Positions 33,272-43,300 of a stretch of DNA of 64,000 bases are shown piece after piece. The position numbers were made by a program, and so were the translations under genes. The stretch covers positions 98,692,993 to 98,756,992 of the forward strand of contig OV884059.1 of NCBI GenBank assembly GCA_930367215.1, in the 5' to 3' direction. The DNA is from Pollenia angustigena. Taxonomy: Eukaryota > Arthropoda > Insecta > Diptera > Polleniidae. Under the pieces are notes generated by a model. The model made no database searches and was not told the DNA's origin. It saw only the letters and a list, made by a program, of their open reading frames with translations. How positions within the stretch are numbered: the first letter of the stretch is position 1; each line of letters begins with the position of its first letter.

Positions 33272-34183
33272 CACTGATGGGATTTGTGGTACAATTGTAC
33301 CAAATTTGGTACAATCAAAACCTTATTGGTACACTGGTACAATTAATCCTTTTTTGGTACAATTAAAAAAAAACAATAATAAGTAAGTTTATCATTTCTT
33401 TGAAGAGGATTAAATCACTTTTTTCTCAAATAATAACATATCTAGTTACATATCCCCAGCCGTGACCAGAGCTGCCAAAAATTGCATTATATATTAAAAT
33501 ATTAAGTACATATATACATACATCAGTATATGCACTCGTATCCCTGTAGGAAGCTTGGAATCAAGTGTCTCCAACTCAGCGGCTGGCTAGTTGTTTGTCC
33601 ATGTAATCTTATGCGCAAAGTACACGTCGCAATATTGAAGGCCAATTAAGGAACTTTGTTCATAGGATTCAATTCATAAGCACGTACCCATCATCTTCTT
33701 CATATTATTCATCTTACCAAATTTTTTTGAAATCGGTCCATATTTGACCATAATGCCATAACTTCCTTATAAATGTTGGTATTGACATTTAAATCGGCGA
33801 CTATAACTTCTATGATAGCTACTAAATCATGACAGAATTGTGTTAGGCCCAAAATTAACCAGAACTCCCATAAAAGCCCATTTCTTAAAATCACTTAAGG
33901 AGAGATGAAGAAATAACTTTTATATAAATCTTAACCTTCTAACATAATTTTGGTCCAGCGGGTCCATGATTGACCATGGGTCCCAAATAGGGTACAATCT
34001 AAAAAATTGTCCTTTTTATACTATAGTGTAGGGTATCAAAGGGTCAGGCTTGATTACTTGATTTGTTAAATAAAAAATTTTATATTTTTATTTTATAGCC
34101 AAAATTTGGTACAATTTATGTTAATTTGGTACAATTTTGCCTTGGAGACGGTACAATTTAAGAATTGTCTGATCCCAACAGTG
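33272..34183. mobile_element. Non-autonomous hAT with TTGGTACAATT repeats
   Basis: CACTGATGGGAT (33272) and, on the other strand, CACTGTTGGGAT (ending 34183) are flanked by a perfect 8-bp duplication, ATAACGAC (33264-33271 and 34184-34191), matching nTnnnnAn. Both subterminal zones are studded with TTGGTACAATT, at about 33286-33365 and 34107-34160, which could be transposase-binding repeats. There is no transposase in the 912 bp. Confidence 0.8.
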
Positions 34184-34238
34184 ATAACGACAGCAGAAGT
34201 GTATTCTCAGATTTATTCAAATCAAGGTCACGTTTTAA

Positions 34239-35038
34239 TAGGTGCGTTTGAGTACCTTTACAGTAAAATGCAGTAAATGAGTAAACTAAACATTTTTCTC
34301 TCACAAAAAGCTGTTGCCCAAAAAAGTACGCGAACTTAAAATTTGTAAAAATTCGTAAAATAAAGGCAACAGCTGATGGCAAATAATTGAAGTGTTAAAA
34401 AATATTGACACTTTTGAGTACTTAACTCGCTTTCTTATCGGTACTCGATTAAATACTTTTTATAACACGAACATTTTTGGAAAATACAAACAAATTATTT
34501 TATGTAATCTTTCATATTTGTTTGTTTTTTATTTTATTTGATTTTACTTATTTGTAGCGGGTTAAATTATTTAAAAGAACATGAATAATTTTTTTGCTTT
34601 TGATTACTTAAGTACCCAAATACTTCACACTTTTACAACTCTAAAAAATTAACATAACAAAAAAATTTAAAAGTTTGTATTTAGCCAAATAAATGATTCA
34701 CAAACAAGTTTAATTAATTAATATTTATTCACTTTTTGTTTTGGCTTAATTATTATTTCAACTTTTCTTTTATTTAACAATTTTTTCACAATTTGTATGC
34801 TTTTTATTTGCTACTTTTGTTTGTTTACTTTTTGAAACATATGTTTTTTGATTTACTAAATTTTACTGCAAAAATTTCTGCAGTAAAAATTTGTAAATAC
34901 TCAGACAAGAACTGTCACTTTTCGCTCTCTATTTATGTTCTAATTTACTGCATTTTGTGTACTCGAACGCAATTTCGTAAAATGCAGTAAAGTTTAGTAA
35001 AAAAATAGTAAAAACTTTTGTGTTCTCGAACGCAACTA
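34239..35038. mobile_element. Inverted-repeat element with TAG(G/T)TGCGTT ends
   Basis: TAGGTGCGTTTGAGTAC (34239) pairs with CTCGAACGCAACTA (ending 35038). ACTGCATTTTAC-type and TTACTAAA-type subterminal motifs recur on both sides. No clear duplication beyond a possible TA; no coding. Confidence 0.6.
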
Positions 35039-35445
35039 ATGTTGGAAAAGGACTGGAGTATTCTGAATATAAAAGAACTTGACTCAATTTTCAATTTCTG
35101 GGCTGAAAGAAATTAAAACAGGGCGTTGGACTAACGCCGATAAAAAAAAGACGTGGAAAATCTTTAACTGCCTATTTCACGATGTCACTCGAACGTTTAC
35201 GTTCGCAGAAATAACATGTTAACCAAAAACAAACTTTTTAATTTTGGAAGTAAATAAAACAGTTTGGTGAGGACTGCATTCAAAACCAGGCATTACTCTG
35301 GTACAAGGATATTTTGTATAACCAAAATCAAAATATGGATGATTTAATAGAAGAACATATTGAGTGTACTTGCCTAGAAGAAGACGTTGGGAATAAAGTT
35401 TTACTATTTAAAAAGTATTATACTTAATAACTTTAAAATCTGTAA

Positions 35446-35690
35446 TCTATGTATATAATTTCGTTGTTTGTCCGGGTGTATGTCCGGTTCTCTTTCCGCG
35501 GCTTTCTGAAGCCGTCTGACTTCGCAGAAAGATGAAATTTGGCATACGTAAAGCTCATTTGCTCCACTGGTGCAAGACGGAGCCTGATTTTTTATTTTCG
35601 GTCTGTGGGCGGTGGGCGTGGTCATTGAATAAACCATTCAACTTTTCTAATATTTTTTGAAGGAAACTTTTGCGTTTTCCTAATGACACT
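35446..35690 (+). mobile_element. Helitron-like 5' end fragment
   Basis: TCTATGTATATAATTTCG after an A, then GTTTGTCCGGGTGTATGTCC and AAATTTGGCATACG, resembles Helitron 5' subterminal text. No CTRR end is found before the DINE/HINE-like element that follows. Confidence 0.4.
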
Positions 35691-35692
35691 TT

Positions 35693-36610
35693 TTATACCC
35701 TCCACCACAATTAGTTGTGAAGAGGGTATATTAAGTTTGTCATTCCATGTGATACTTTTTTATTATTCATCTCAGACCCCATAAAGTATATATATTCTGG
35801 GTCCTTGAGTAATTCTAAGTCGATTTAACCATGTCCGTCTGTTGAAAACACGCTCACGTTCGAACAACTCAAAAGAAATGAGCAAACTTGGTGCCAAATT
35901 GCTTGTAGTTATCCTAAGCAGTTTGGGATTGAAATCCAGCAAAATAGGTTTAGTAGGACCAGAGCTATGAATCAAAATGTGGAACCACCACCTAAAAAAA
36001 TTGATAATTTTGTTACAAAAAATAAAATAAATGCTGAAACAAGGCACGGAATGAGATAAGATTTTGCACAAATTTGTTTTATTTGACTGCAAATAACGCA
36101 GTTGAATTTCGTGAAGATCCGTCCATAATTTACCCTAAGCCCCATATAAACACTACTCCCGGAAAAGAGTTTAGTACGCCTAAAACCGTAAAAAATAACG
36201 CTAGCGTAACAAAATTTGGTACGTCACAGTTTTTTAGGACTAGAAATAACACTGTGAAATTTCGTAATTTACCCTAGGCCCCATATAAACCCTTCTACCG
36301 GAAAACAGTTTAGTACGCCTAAAACCGTAAAAAATAATGCAATCATAACAAATTTTGGCTCGTCACAATTTTATAGGACTATAAATAATACTGTGAAATT
36401 TCGTGAAGATCGGTAAATAATTTACCTTAGGCCCCATAGAAACCCTACTCCCGGAAAACAGTTAAGTCGCCTAAAACCATAATTAATAACAAATCGTCAC
36501 AGTTTAAGATAATAATAACATCATACAGATATTACTCCTTAAACATTCGAACTGTCGGTGGAGGGTATCAAAGATTCGGCACAGCCGAATATAGCACTCT
36601 TACTTGTTAT
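35693..36610 (+). mobile_element. DINE/HINE-like element with ~153-bp repeats
   Basis: Inverted subterminal motifs ATACCCTCCACCA (left, ~35696) and GGTGGAGGGTAT (right, ~36558) are followed at the 3' end by a perfect hairpin, ATTCGGC-ACA-GCCGAAT (36574-36590), and then TAGCACTCTTACTTG. This layout is that of Helentron-associated interspersed elements (DINE-1/INE-1 type). Between them lie about 2.5 units of a ~153-bp repeat (the 'cgtgaagatc...accgtaaaaaataa' blocks at 36108-36490). Confidence 0.65.
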
Positions 36611-37429
36611 ATTTAAAGCCCTCTGTCTGAGGGAGGTCATAGCATTGTCAGATTTCTAATTTTCGATCTCCGGGCTGTACATGTGGCTTATTTCATCATA
36701 ATACCCTCAATTTTGCATTGTGTATTTTTTAAAGAATTTTTATATTTTCGATATTACAACATAAAATTTGTTATACTGAAAGTACTTTCTCTGCCAGAAA
36801 TCATAGTGGAATCAGATTTTAATACTGCTGTTGAAAAGTAGAGATAATCTTATTGTATCATATACATAATTACTAACAAAAATATTGGGTTTTTGTTTTG
36901 ATTTTCAAGATTTGTTTGTAAAGAGATTTAAAGAACAATCATATTCTAAGAGAAAGTAACTGTTATTTACATTCATCTAAATTAAAAAATAATAATATTG
37001 AGTTATTGGAATTTATTCTTCATTGTGCCCATTTGAATTGGATTGAACTACATATTTACGGTGCGTTGCGCGTTTTTTAAATTATCATTTAACACGTTTT
37101 TACGAATATTTCGTACGATGTATGTCAGTTTTCGTATAAATAAGCAGAGATTTTTTCGGTGTTTGTTATCAACTGTTTCATACGTTTACATTTTACTATA
37201 TGTACTTCGGTTTGGTGGATGGTTAATAACCAGCAATATGTAAAACGCCGAGGATTTAAATCAGGGACCGTAAATATATTTAAGATTATTCAATTGTTCG
37301 TTATTTTTTTCAACATTTTCCTATAAAAAACAAATTCTGTTAAGGGCATGGAAAGACCTCTCCCAGTGAATGATCTGCACCCGATTCTATTTTTAAAATC
37401 ATTGAAGGGACCTACAGTTTAATGCCGGC
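36611..37429. other. Unassigned AT-rich interval
   Basis: No recognisable gene or element boundary is seen. Confidence 0.4.
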
Positions 37430-38340
37430 AGCGAAAGGCTAATGCAATTGCATTATTGAATTATTAAGAGGGGGCCGCACATATCATTCTCAGTTCAAGC
37501 TACCAGTACCATTGACAGAAACATCAACTTCAAGTATGAGAGCAAATTCAGTGGATGCAAAGGCTAGGTTAATCATTTGGGATGAGACAACAATGGCACC
37601 TACCTATGCATTTAATGCTATTGACAAGTTGCTTAAAACATTGATGAAAAATAACAAGCCTTTTGGAGGTTAAGTTGTGCTTCTTGGAGGAGATTGTCGC
37701 CAATATTTACCAGTGGTACCACATGCTCATAGGACGGCCATTATCGAATCATGTATTAAGTTTTCTAATCGTTGGTCCAACTTTAAAATTTTCAGCTTAA
37801 AGTCAATATTCGTGCAGTCGATAATATTTACAGAGATTGGCTTTTAAAAATGGGGATACCAAACGAAATACTGGCTGAAAACTAAATCGTTAAAAATATC
37901 TTCGGTGAATGTTTAAAGCCGTCTGATGTAGAACAGTATTGTAAATTTGCCATTTTATGCCCTAAGAATGATGAAGTATGCCAAATTAATGAAGAAGTAC
38001 TAAGTCTTTTTGAGGGTGAATGTTTTATATTTTTGAGCGTTGACACGGTGGAGAGCAATAGCATAGCTGAACGGGAAAATTATCCGGTGGAGTTTTTAAA
38101 CAGTCTATCGCCATCTAGAATGCCTCCTCATAAGTTGCAAGTCAAGGTGGGAGCCATTAGCACAGAATCTAATATGCGTAACTATATTAACCGGCACTGC
38201 AAAAGGCAATCATGCATTTATTCCGAGGATTGATTTTGGCTCCCATAAATCCCGACCTACCATTTATTTTGCGTAGGAAAGGTATTTTTCTACCCACTTC
38301 GCTATTAAAGAGTTCTTAAACACAAGATTTTTTGAAAACG
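37430..38340 (+). pseudogene. Degenerate PIF1-type helicase (Helitron-like)
   Basis: Read across frames, the segment follows PIF1-family helicase order: GRTxHS-like and FKLPVPLT-like text (37470-37515), IWDETTMAP (motif II with Asp-Glu, near 37575), VVLLGGDCRQYLPVVP (motif III, near 37675), SLKVNIR-like text, then ILCPKNDEVCQINEEVL and YPVEFLNSLSPSRMPPHKLQVKVGA (about 37945-38160), and finally IPRIDF with LPFxLRR-like remains. In-frame stops and at least two frameshifts kill it. It differs clearly from the fragment at 24171-24593 and so derives from another helicase. The N-terminal Walker A is missing. Confidence 0.75.
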
Positions 38341-38415
38341 AAAATTAAAAAACTCATTTATTAGATGTATTGATGTTTGTGTTGTGTGTTTATTTCACTA
38401 TGAACGTAGAATCGG

Positions 38416-38822
38416 TCCCAGCGGAAAAAAGTAGGAGTCCTCTGTACTTCTTCTTTTGGATGTACAAGGCCTGCTCGCTCCATTCCACACTCATATCTTT
38501 TTTATACACTTTGTAATTGAGGGGTACGCCTTCCGCTCTCGTTCTTTCTCAGTTACATGAGAATGGTAACTGGATCAACAAAAATGATTATTTTGTTTTT
38601 CCTTGTGCAAAAAAACAAAACAAAAAATATTACTCCTCCTTTTCTCCCTTGTCGTAGAAGGGAACGAGGAATGTGTATCTTATCTTTTATACGAAAGAGC
38701 CGAGGACTTCTATGAGGCATTATTTAGCAGTTAGATAAGAATGGTAATTGAATAAAAAAAAATTTTAACAGGCTTTTAATATTGCCTGAAGTAAGAAGGT
38801 CTTCTGAGTTTTCCCGCTGGGA
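38416..38822. mobile_element. Inverted-repeat element with TCCCAGCGG ends
   Basis: TCCCAGCGGAAAA (38416) is mirrored by TTTTCCCGCTGGGA (ending 38822), with a GAGTCCTC / GAAGACC-type extension. The 407-bp interior holds no clear frame. The superfamily is uncertain. Confidence 0.5.
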
Positions 38823-39009
38823 TATTTTTAAAAATAAATTGGGACTTTTTGGTTTTTGAATGGATGTCTGAGTGTTTATTTACTGCACCGTTTTTCTTAA
38901 TACGGTGACTTTTGTTTTTAAAAACAATTTAGTGCTTTCCCTGTTTTGGTTACGAGAAGATCAACAACGTATAATAAGTATATTGAAAAGAACTAAAGTT
39001 GGGAAAGGA

Positions 39010-39475
39010 CTAATTCGACAATGTCATGAATAATTACCGCATTAAAAGTGCGTGGTAAGAAGTGGTATTGGTCGTTACTTACTAATGCTTTGGATGCTGG
39101 TATGGTGAATGCATGAAATTTACTTACACTGTACCTATGCTAAGAAAAGCTGAAGGATCTCCAATCATGAGTGATTTTGATGTTCGTGTAAGCGTTGATG
39201 AAGCATTGGTAACAAATTCTGATAATCGTGTTCCTATAAGAGAAAAAGTTGTAACAAATGCCCAAGAAATGGCAAAGCGCATGGATAACTTTGACCATAT
39301 GATAAGCCAAATTAAAAAGCGTGGCCGTTGTTGAGGTAAAACTGAGTTTGGTTGTACAAAATGCAAATTAAACTTATACCCAAAGGCTTGTTTTGCACAG
39401 TTTCATGCTAGTGTCCCAAAAAACATTAAAAAAATTATCTCAATAATCAACCACAGTTGTGATATTTATTGCTAG
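39010..39475 (+). pseudogene. C-terminal piece of a piggyBac-type transposase
   Basis: The translation gives MNNYRIKSAW-type text with GKKWYW, then ALDAGMVNA, DFRVSV-like text, and a terminal Cys-rich segment with spaced cysteines (GRC..., FGCTKCKLNLYPKACFAQFH). This matches the end of piggyBac transposases: the insertion-domain tail followed by a Cys/His DNA-binding domain. A TGA replaces the residue after RGRC (39332-39334) and another frameshift separates the N-terminal part. The catalytic aspartates lie upstream in this family and are absent. The TTAA-flanked ends were not found. Confidence 0.75.
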
Positions 39476-39591
39476 TTAATTTTACATCAAAAGTAAAAAT
39501 GCGTTCTTATCAAAATATTAAAAAAAATTGTGTTTTGAACCCTTTGACTGCGAAGTAGGTATTTAAATGCTCATGTCATTGAATCAAACCT

Positions 39592-39785
39592 GGGGCCTAA
39601 TTCTGGCAGTCGTGATCGAGTACTTTCTTGATTCGAAAGCAATTTTATTTCAGTTGATACTGAACGAATCGAAATTATAACCGAAAAAATAATTCCGATT
39701 CGTTCAGTATTAACTGAAATAATTAGATATTAAATTGCTTTCGAATCGAGAAAGTACTCGATCACGACTGCCAGAATCAGGCCCC
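39592..39785. mobile_element. Near-perfect hairpin MITE (194 bp)
   Basis: GGGGCCTAATTCTGGCAGTC (39592) is mirrored by GACTGCCAGAATCAGGCCCC (ending 39785), and the arms continue through GATCGAGTACTTTCT, CGAATCG and CAGTTGATACTGAACG to a short centre. No coding. Confidence 0.7.
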
Positions 39786-40316
39786 TGTAGTCAACGTGAT
39801 TGGCCCAAATTAGTTCATATTTTTTCTAAAGCAGAGCACACCTAAGGCTATAAATCACTAAGAGGGTTTTCCGCTTTTCTACTCCCAAATTTTCTAGAGC
39901 CGTTGTCGTGGTACAAACTTAAAGTTAAAAATCTTTATTTCTAAAAATAAAAATCTTCATATGAGAGAAAATAATATTCAAATCTTATTTTGGTCAAAAA
40001 AATCTTCAAAAATAAAATAAAATCTTCATTCTGGCAACGCTGTATGTAATAAAATTTTTGCGTTTATAATAACGGTCGCCTATTGTGCTACCGACATCTA
40101 CTGTAGAAAAATCACAACAAAATGTAAATAAGTTTTGTCATTCCAAACATCTCCTAATCTCAGCTGTTTAACAACTGTTCATATAATTTTTGTTTTTTTT
40201 CTTGCACACATTTTACTTTAATTTATGCTCTGTGCTTTAATTGCCAGCCGGTTGAATAATTTTCTTATAAAATTCTAAAATTTTTTAATAAAAACGTTTA
40301 AAAACAACCAAAAAAA
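39786..40316. promoter_or_regulatory. Upstream region of mRpS25
   Basis: This interval should contain the promoter and 5' UTR of mRpS25. No TATA box or DRE-like TATCGATA is obvious. ATCTTCATTTTT/AAATCTT repeats occur near 39930-40035. The A-rich stretch AACCAAAAAAAATG immediately before the start codon suits fly translation starts. Confidence 0.35.
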
Positions 40317-43300
40317 ATGCCTTTCATGAAAGGAAGAGCCCCTATACGTCGGACCATCGAGTACTTAAATTCCGGCAAATTGGTGTTGAAGGATAAAGTG
40401 AGAATATTTAGTGTCAACTACAATACTTACGGTGAACATCATGATGGTGCCAGGCTAGTATAATAATACGTAACATTATACAGTTTTAATTAATATTAAA
40501 CTGCTTACTTTGTGTCTTTAGAGATTTCGTATTTTGGAACATACCCCAAGTGCAGTATAAAAATCCCCAAGTTCAAGTGATCACGTTTAAGAATATGACT
40601 CCCTCACCATTTGTTAGATGTTACTTTGAGGATGGCCGTGATATGTTGATTGATGTGGACAGCAAAAATAGACATGAAATTATTGAGCATTTAATGAAAG
40701 TTGTGGGCAAGACAAAGTAAGTTAATGTCAATTTAATTATAAATCTTGCGTTTTCCATTAATTGACTTACACAAACCTCAGCGAAATGAAAACGTATTAG
40801 TACCGATTTTCCTACAAATCGCTTTATCAGAAAAAACTTATTTTATTACAAATATCTATTGCAATTTATATGCATACATGTTTAGATAATTGATAAATAT
40901 GTATGTATAACGAACGGCTGTAGGAAATATCGCCTAAAGGAAAATGGCCAAAAAAAAAATTAAAAATCGTCCAAGCGAACATGAAAAATGACCCAAAAAG
41001 GTAAATATGAAATTTTGCCCAAAAAAAACGAAAAAGGGCCCAAAAGAAAATGAAAAATGACCCAAAAAGCAAAAACGAATTTTTTCCCAAAAAAAAAAAA
41101 AAAAAAATACTCAATTTGCAAAAAAGTTTTTATTTATTCATATAAATTTAGGTGACATGTCATAACGTCCAGTGTCGTAGTGTCCTTGGACTTTATGACA
41201 CTTTTAAAAGTGTCATAATGTCCATCGAAGAATTGTCATAATGACCATCTTAGAATTGTCATAACGTCCGCAACTTAACTTATAATCAAAAATGTGTAAA
41301 TTTTTTTTTTAAATACCGTTAAAATTTCGAGTGATTTTTTTAAAGATACTAATTTAACCATAATATGGTTGTCGGTGGCAATGATTTGGTTAAATTAAAC
41401 ATAATATGGATAAAATATTTTTATAGCTTTTACTCTGGGTGTATACCTATTAGGGATATAACTTTTTGCAATTTTTGCATGGGGCATAAAAAAATATGGT
41501 GTCACTTTTCCTCTTTCGTGAAAAAGTTTCCGCACCGAAAGCGTTGAAGTTTTGTTTTTATTTTTTTATTTTCATCATTAAATCAGTTACTCTTGTCTTA
41601 AATAAGTTTGTTTTTGTTTAAATTCATATATAATCTTCAACATTAAACCATTTTTCATAAGTCTAATGCAAAATCAAATGGGTTTCAATTTCCAAAAATA
41701 AAATTCGCACATAATCGGTCATGTTCTAGAAATCGAAATGAAGTGGATTTGAAAAGGAGCAAGATTTCGATTGCAATTATTTACAAAATAACTACAGTTA
41801 TTCCCATTTCTTGTAAAGACAATTGGTACTCAAATTATGAAGTATATAAAAATAAATATTATTGTGAACTTTCTTGACAGGGTCGTTTTCAAAATTTGTT
41901 CGATTTGAAATCCACTTCATTTCAATTTATAGAACATGCCCGAATATGGAGTTTTAGGAATCGCTTACGGTGCGGAAACTTTTTTCACCGAATCAGCTTA
42001 AAAAACAGTTTTTTATTATCAGAACAAAATTCCCCAAATGGTGCTGGAGTGGTATTTTGCACTCAAAAAAAAGTTATAACCCTAGCGTATATATTAAATA
42101 TATATATCCAAAATAAGGATTTCATCTTCTATGGTATAACAAATACTGGCTTCGCTAACTAAAGCTTCTCTGTATAGCCGGCCTTCGGCCGGGCGCAAGG
42201 ATTTTCTCCTCTATGGTATAACAAAGACCGGCTTCGCTAACTAAAGCTTCTCTGTATAGCAGGGCGCTGGCCGGGCGCAAGGATTTTCTCCTTTATGGTC
42301 TAACAAAAACCGGTTTCGCTAAGTAAAGCTTCGAAAAACTGCCTTGTTTCCGAACAAGGCCGACTACGCAGAGAAGCTTTAGCTAGCGAAGCCGGTGTTT
42401 GTTATACCATAGAGGAGAAAATCTTTGCGCCCGGCCGAAGGCCGGCTATACAGAGAAGCTTTAGTTAGCGAAGCCGGTCTTTGTTATACCATAGAGGAGA
42501 AAATCCTTGCGCCCGGCCGAAGGCCGGCTATACAGAGAAGCTTTAGTTAGCGAAGCCAGTATTTGTTATACCATAGAAGAGAAAATCCTTATTTTCGATA
42601 TATATATATTTAATATATACACCCAGAGAAAAAGCTACAAAACCATTTTTAAAAAAATTCTACCCATATTATGTTTAATTTAACCAAATCATTGTCGTCG
42701 ACAACCATATTATGGTTAAATTAGTTTTTTGAAAAATAGTTTTGTTGTTTGCAACCATAATAAAACATGGTTTTCTCTGCTATGTAAGATTATGGTAGAA
42801 TTTTAAAAATGAAAAATGGCCCAAAAAATGGGCTATTTTTCATACAACATTTTTGGTTAATTTTTATAATAAAAAATCACCCAAATTTAAAAAACGAAAA
42901 ATCACCCAACAATAACGAAAAATAGCCCAAAAATGTTGGGCCATTTTTCATATGAAATCAGGCCCAATTTTACATGCAATTTTTTTGGGCGATTTTTCAT
43001 TTTTTTTTTTTTTTTTTTTTTTGGGCGATATTTCCTACAGCCATAACGAACAACAAAAAAATTCATAGTGATAGAATTTTGAGATCGCCTTTAAAGGAAC
43101 AAGTGCATGTACATTTTACATATTAAAATTGTGTTCTTCTGTAGTCAATCAGGCCTGTCACATAAATTAATTCCGATCGAAAGTGGAAGTGTTTTCGTAA
43201 CTTGCTTCACATTAAACGAAATCACTTTTGATCGGATTTAATTCTGTGACAAGCCTGAATGTATGGATAGTATTTCAAAGGATTATAACAGTAGTTCCTG

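Larger units (their letters stand above)
41349..42724. mobile_element. Inverted-repeat element nested in 40916-43042
   Basis: CTAATTTAACCATAATATGG (41349) is inverted at 42705-42724. The arms extend about 90 bp through AATGATTTGGTTAAATTAAA and the TACTCTGGGTGTATA / TATACACCCAGAG blocks. Its interior is occupied by a TTAGGG-ended MITE (41450-42086) and the 534-bp palindrome. Confidence 0.65.
40916..43042. mobile_element. 2127-bp element with 19-bp perfect ends and 9-bp target duplication
   Basis: GGCTGTAGGAAATATCGCC (40916-40934) is exactly inverted at 43024-43042. ATAACGAAC flanks both sides (40907-40915, 43043-43051). A 9-bp duplication with GG-starting ends fits Mutator-like or Merlin-like elements; no transposase is visible to decide. 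Subterminal zones (40935-41105 and 42790-43010) are A/T-rich with many CCCAAAAA / TTTTTGGG motifs. Two further inverted-repeat elements and a large palindrome sit inside. Confidence 0.8.

Noticed and set aside
33051..33386. Open frame of 111 codons
   Set aside because: It spans the start of a hAT at 33272 and consists of low-complexity sequence.
41896..42162. Open frame of 88 codons in the mRpS25 intron
   Set aside because: It crosses two element borders (MITE and palindrome) and has no recognisable content.
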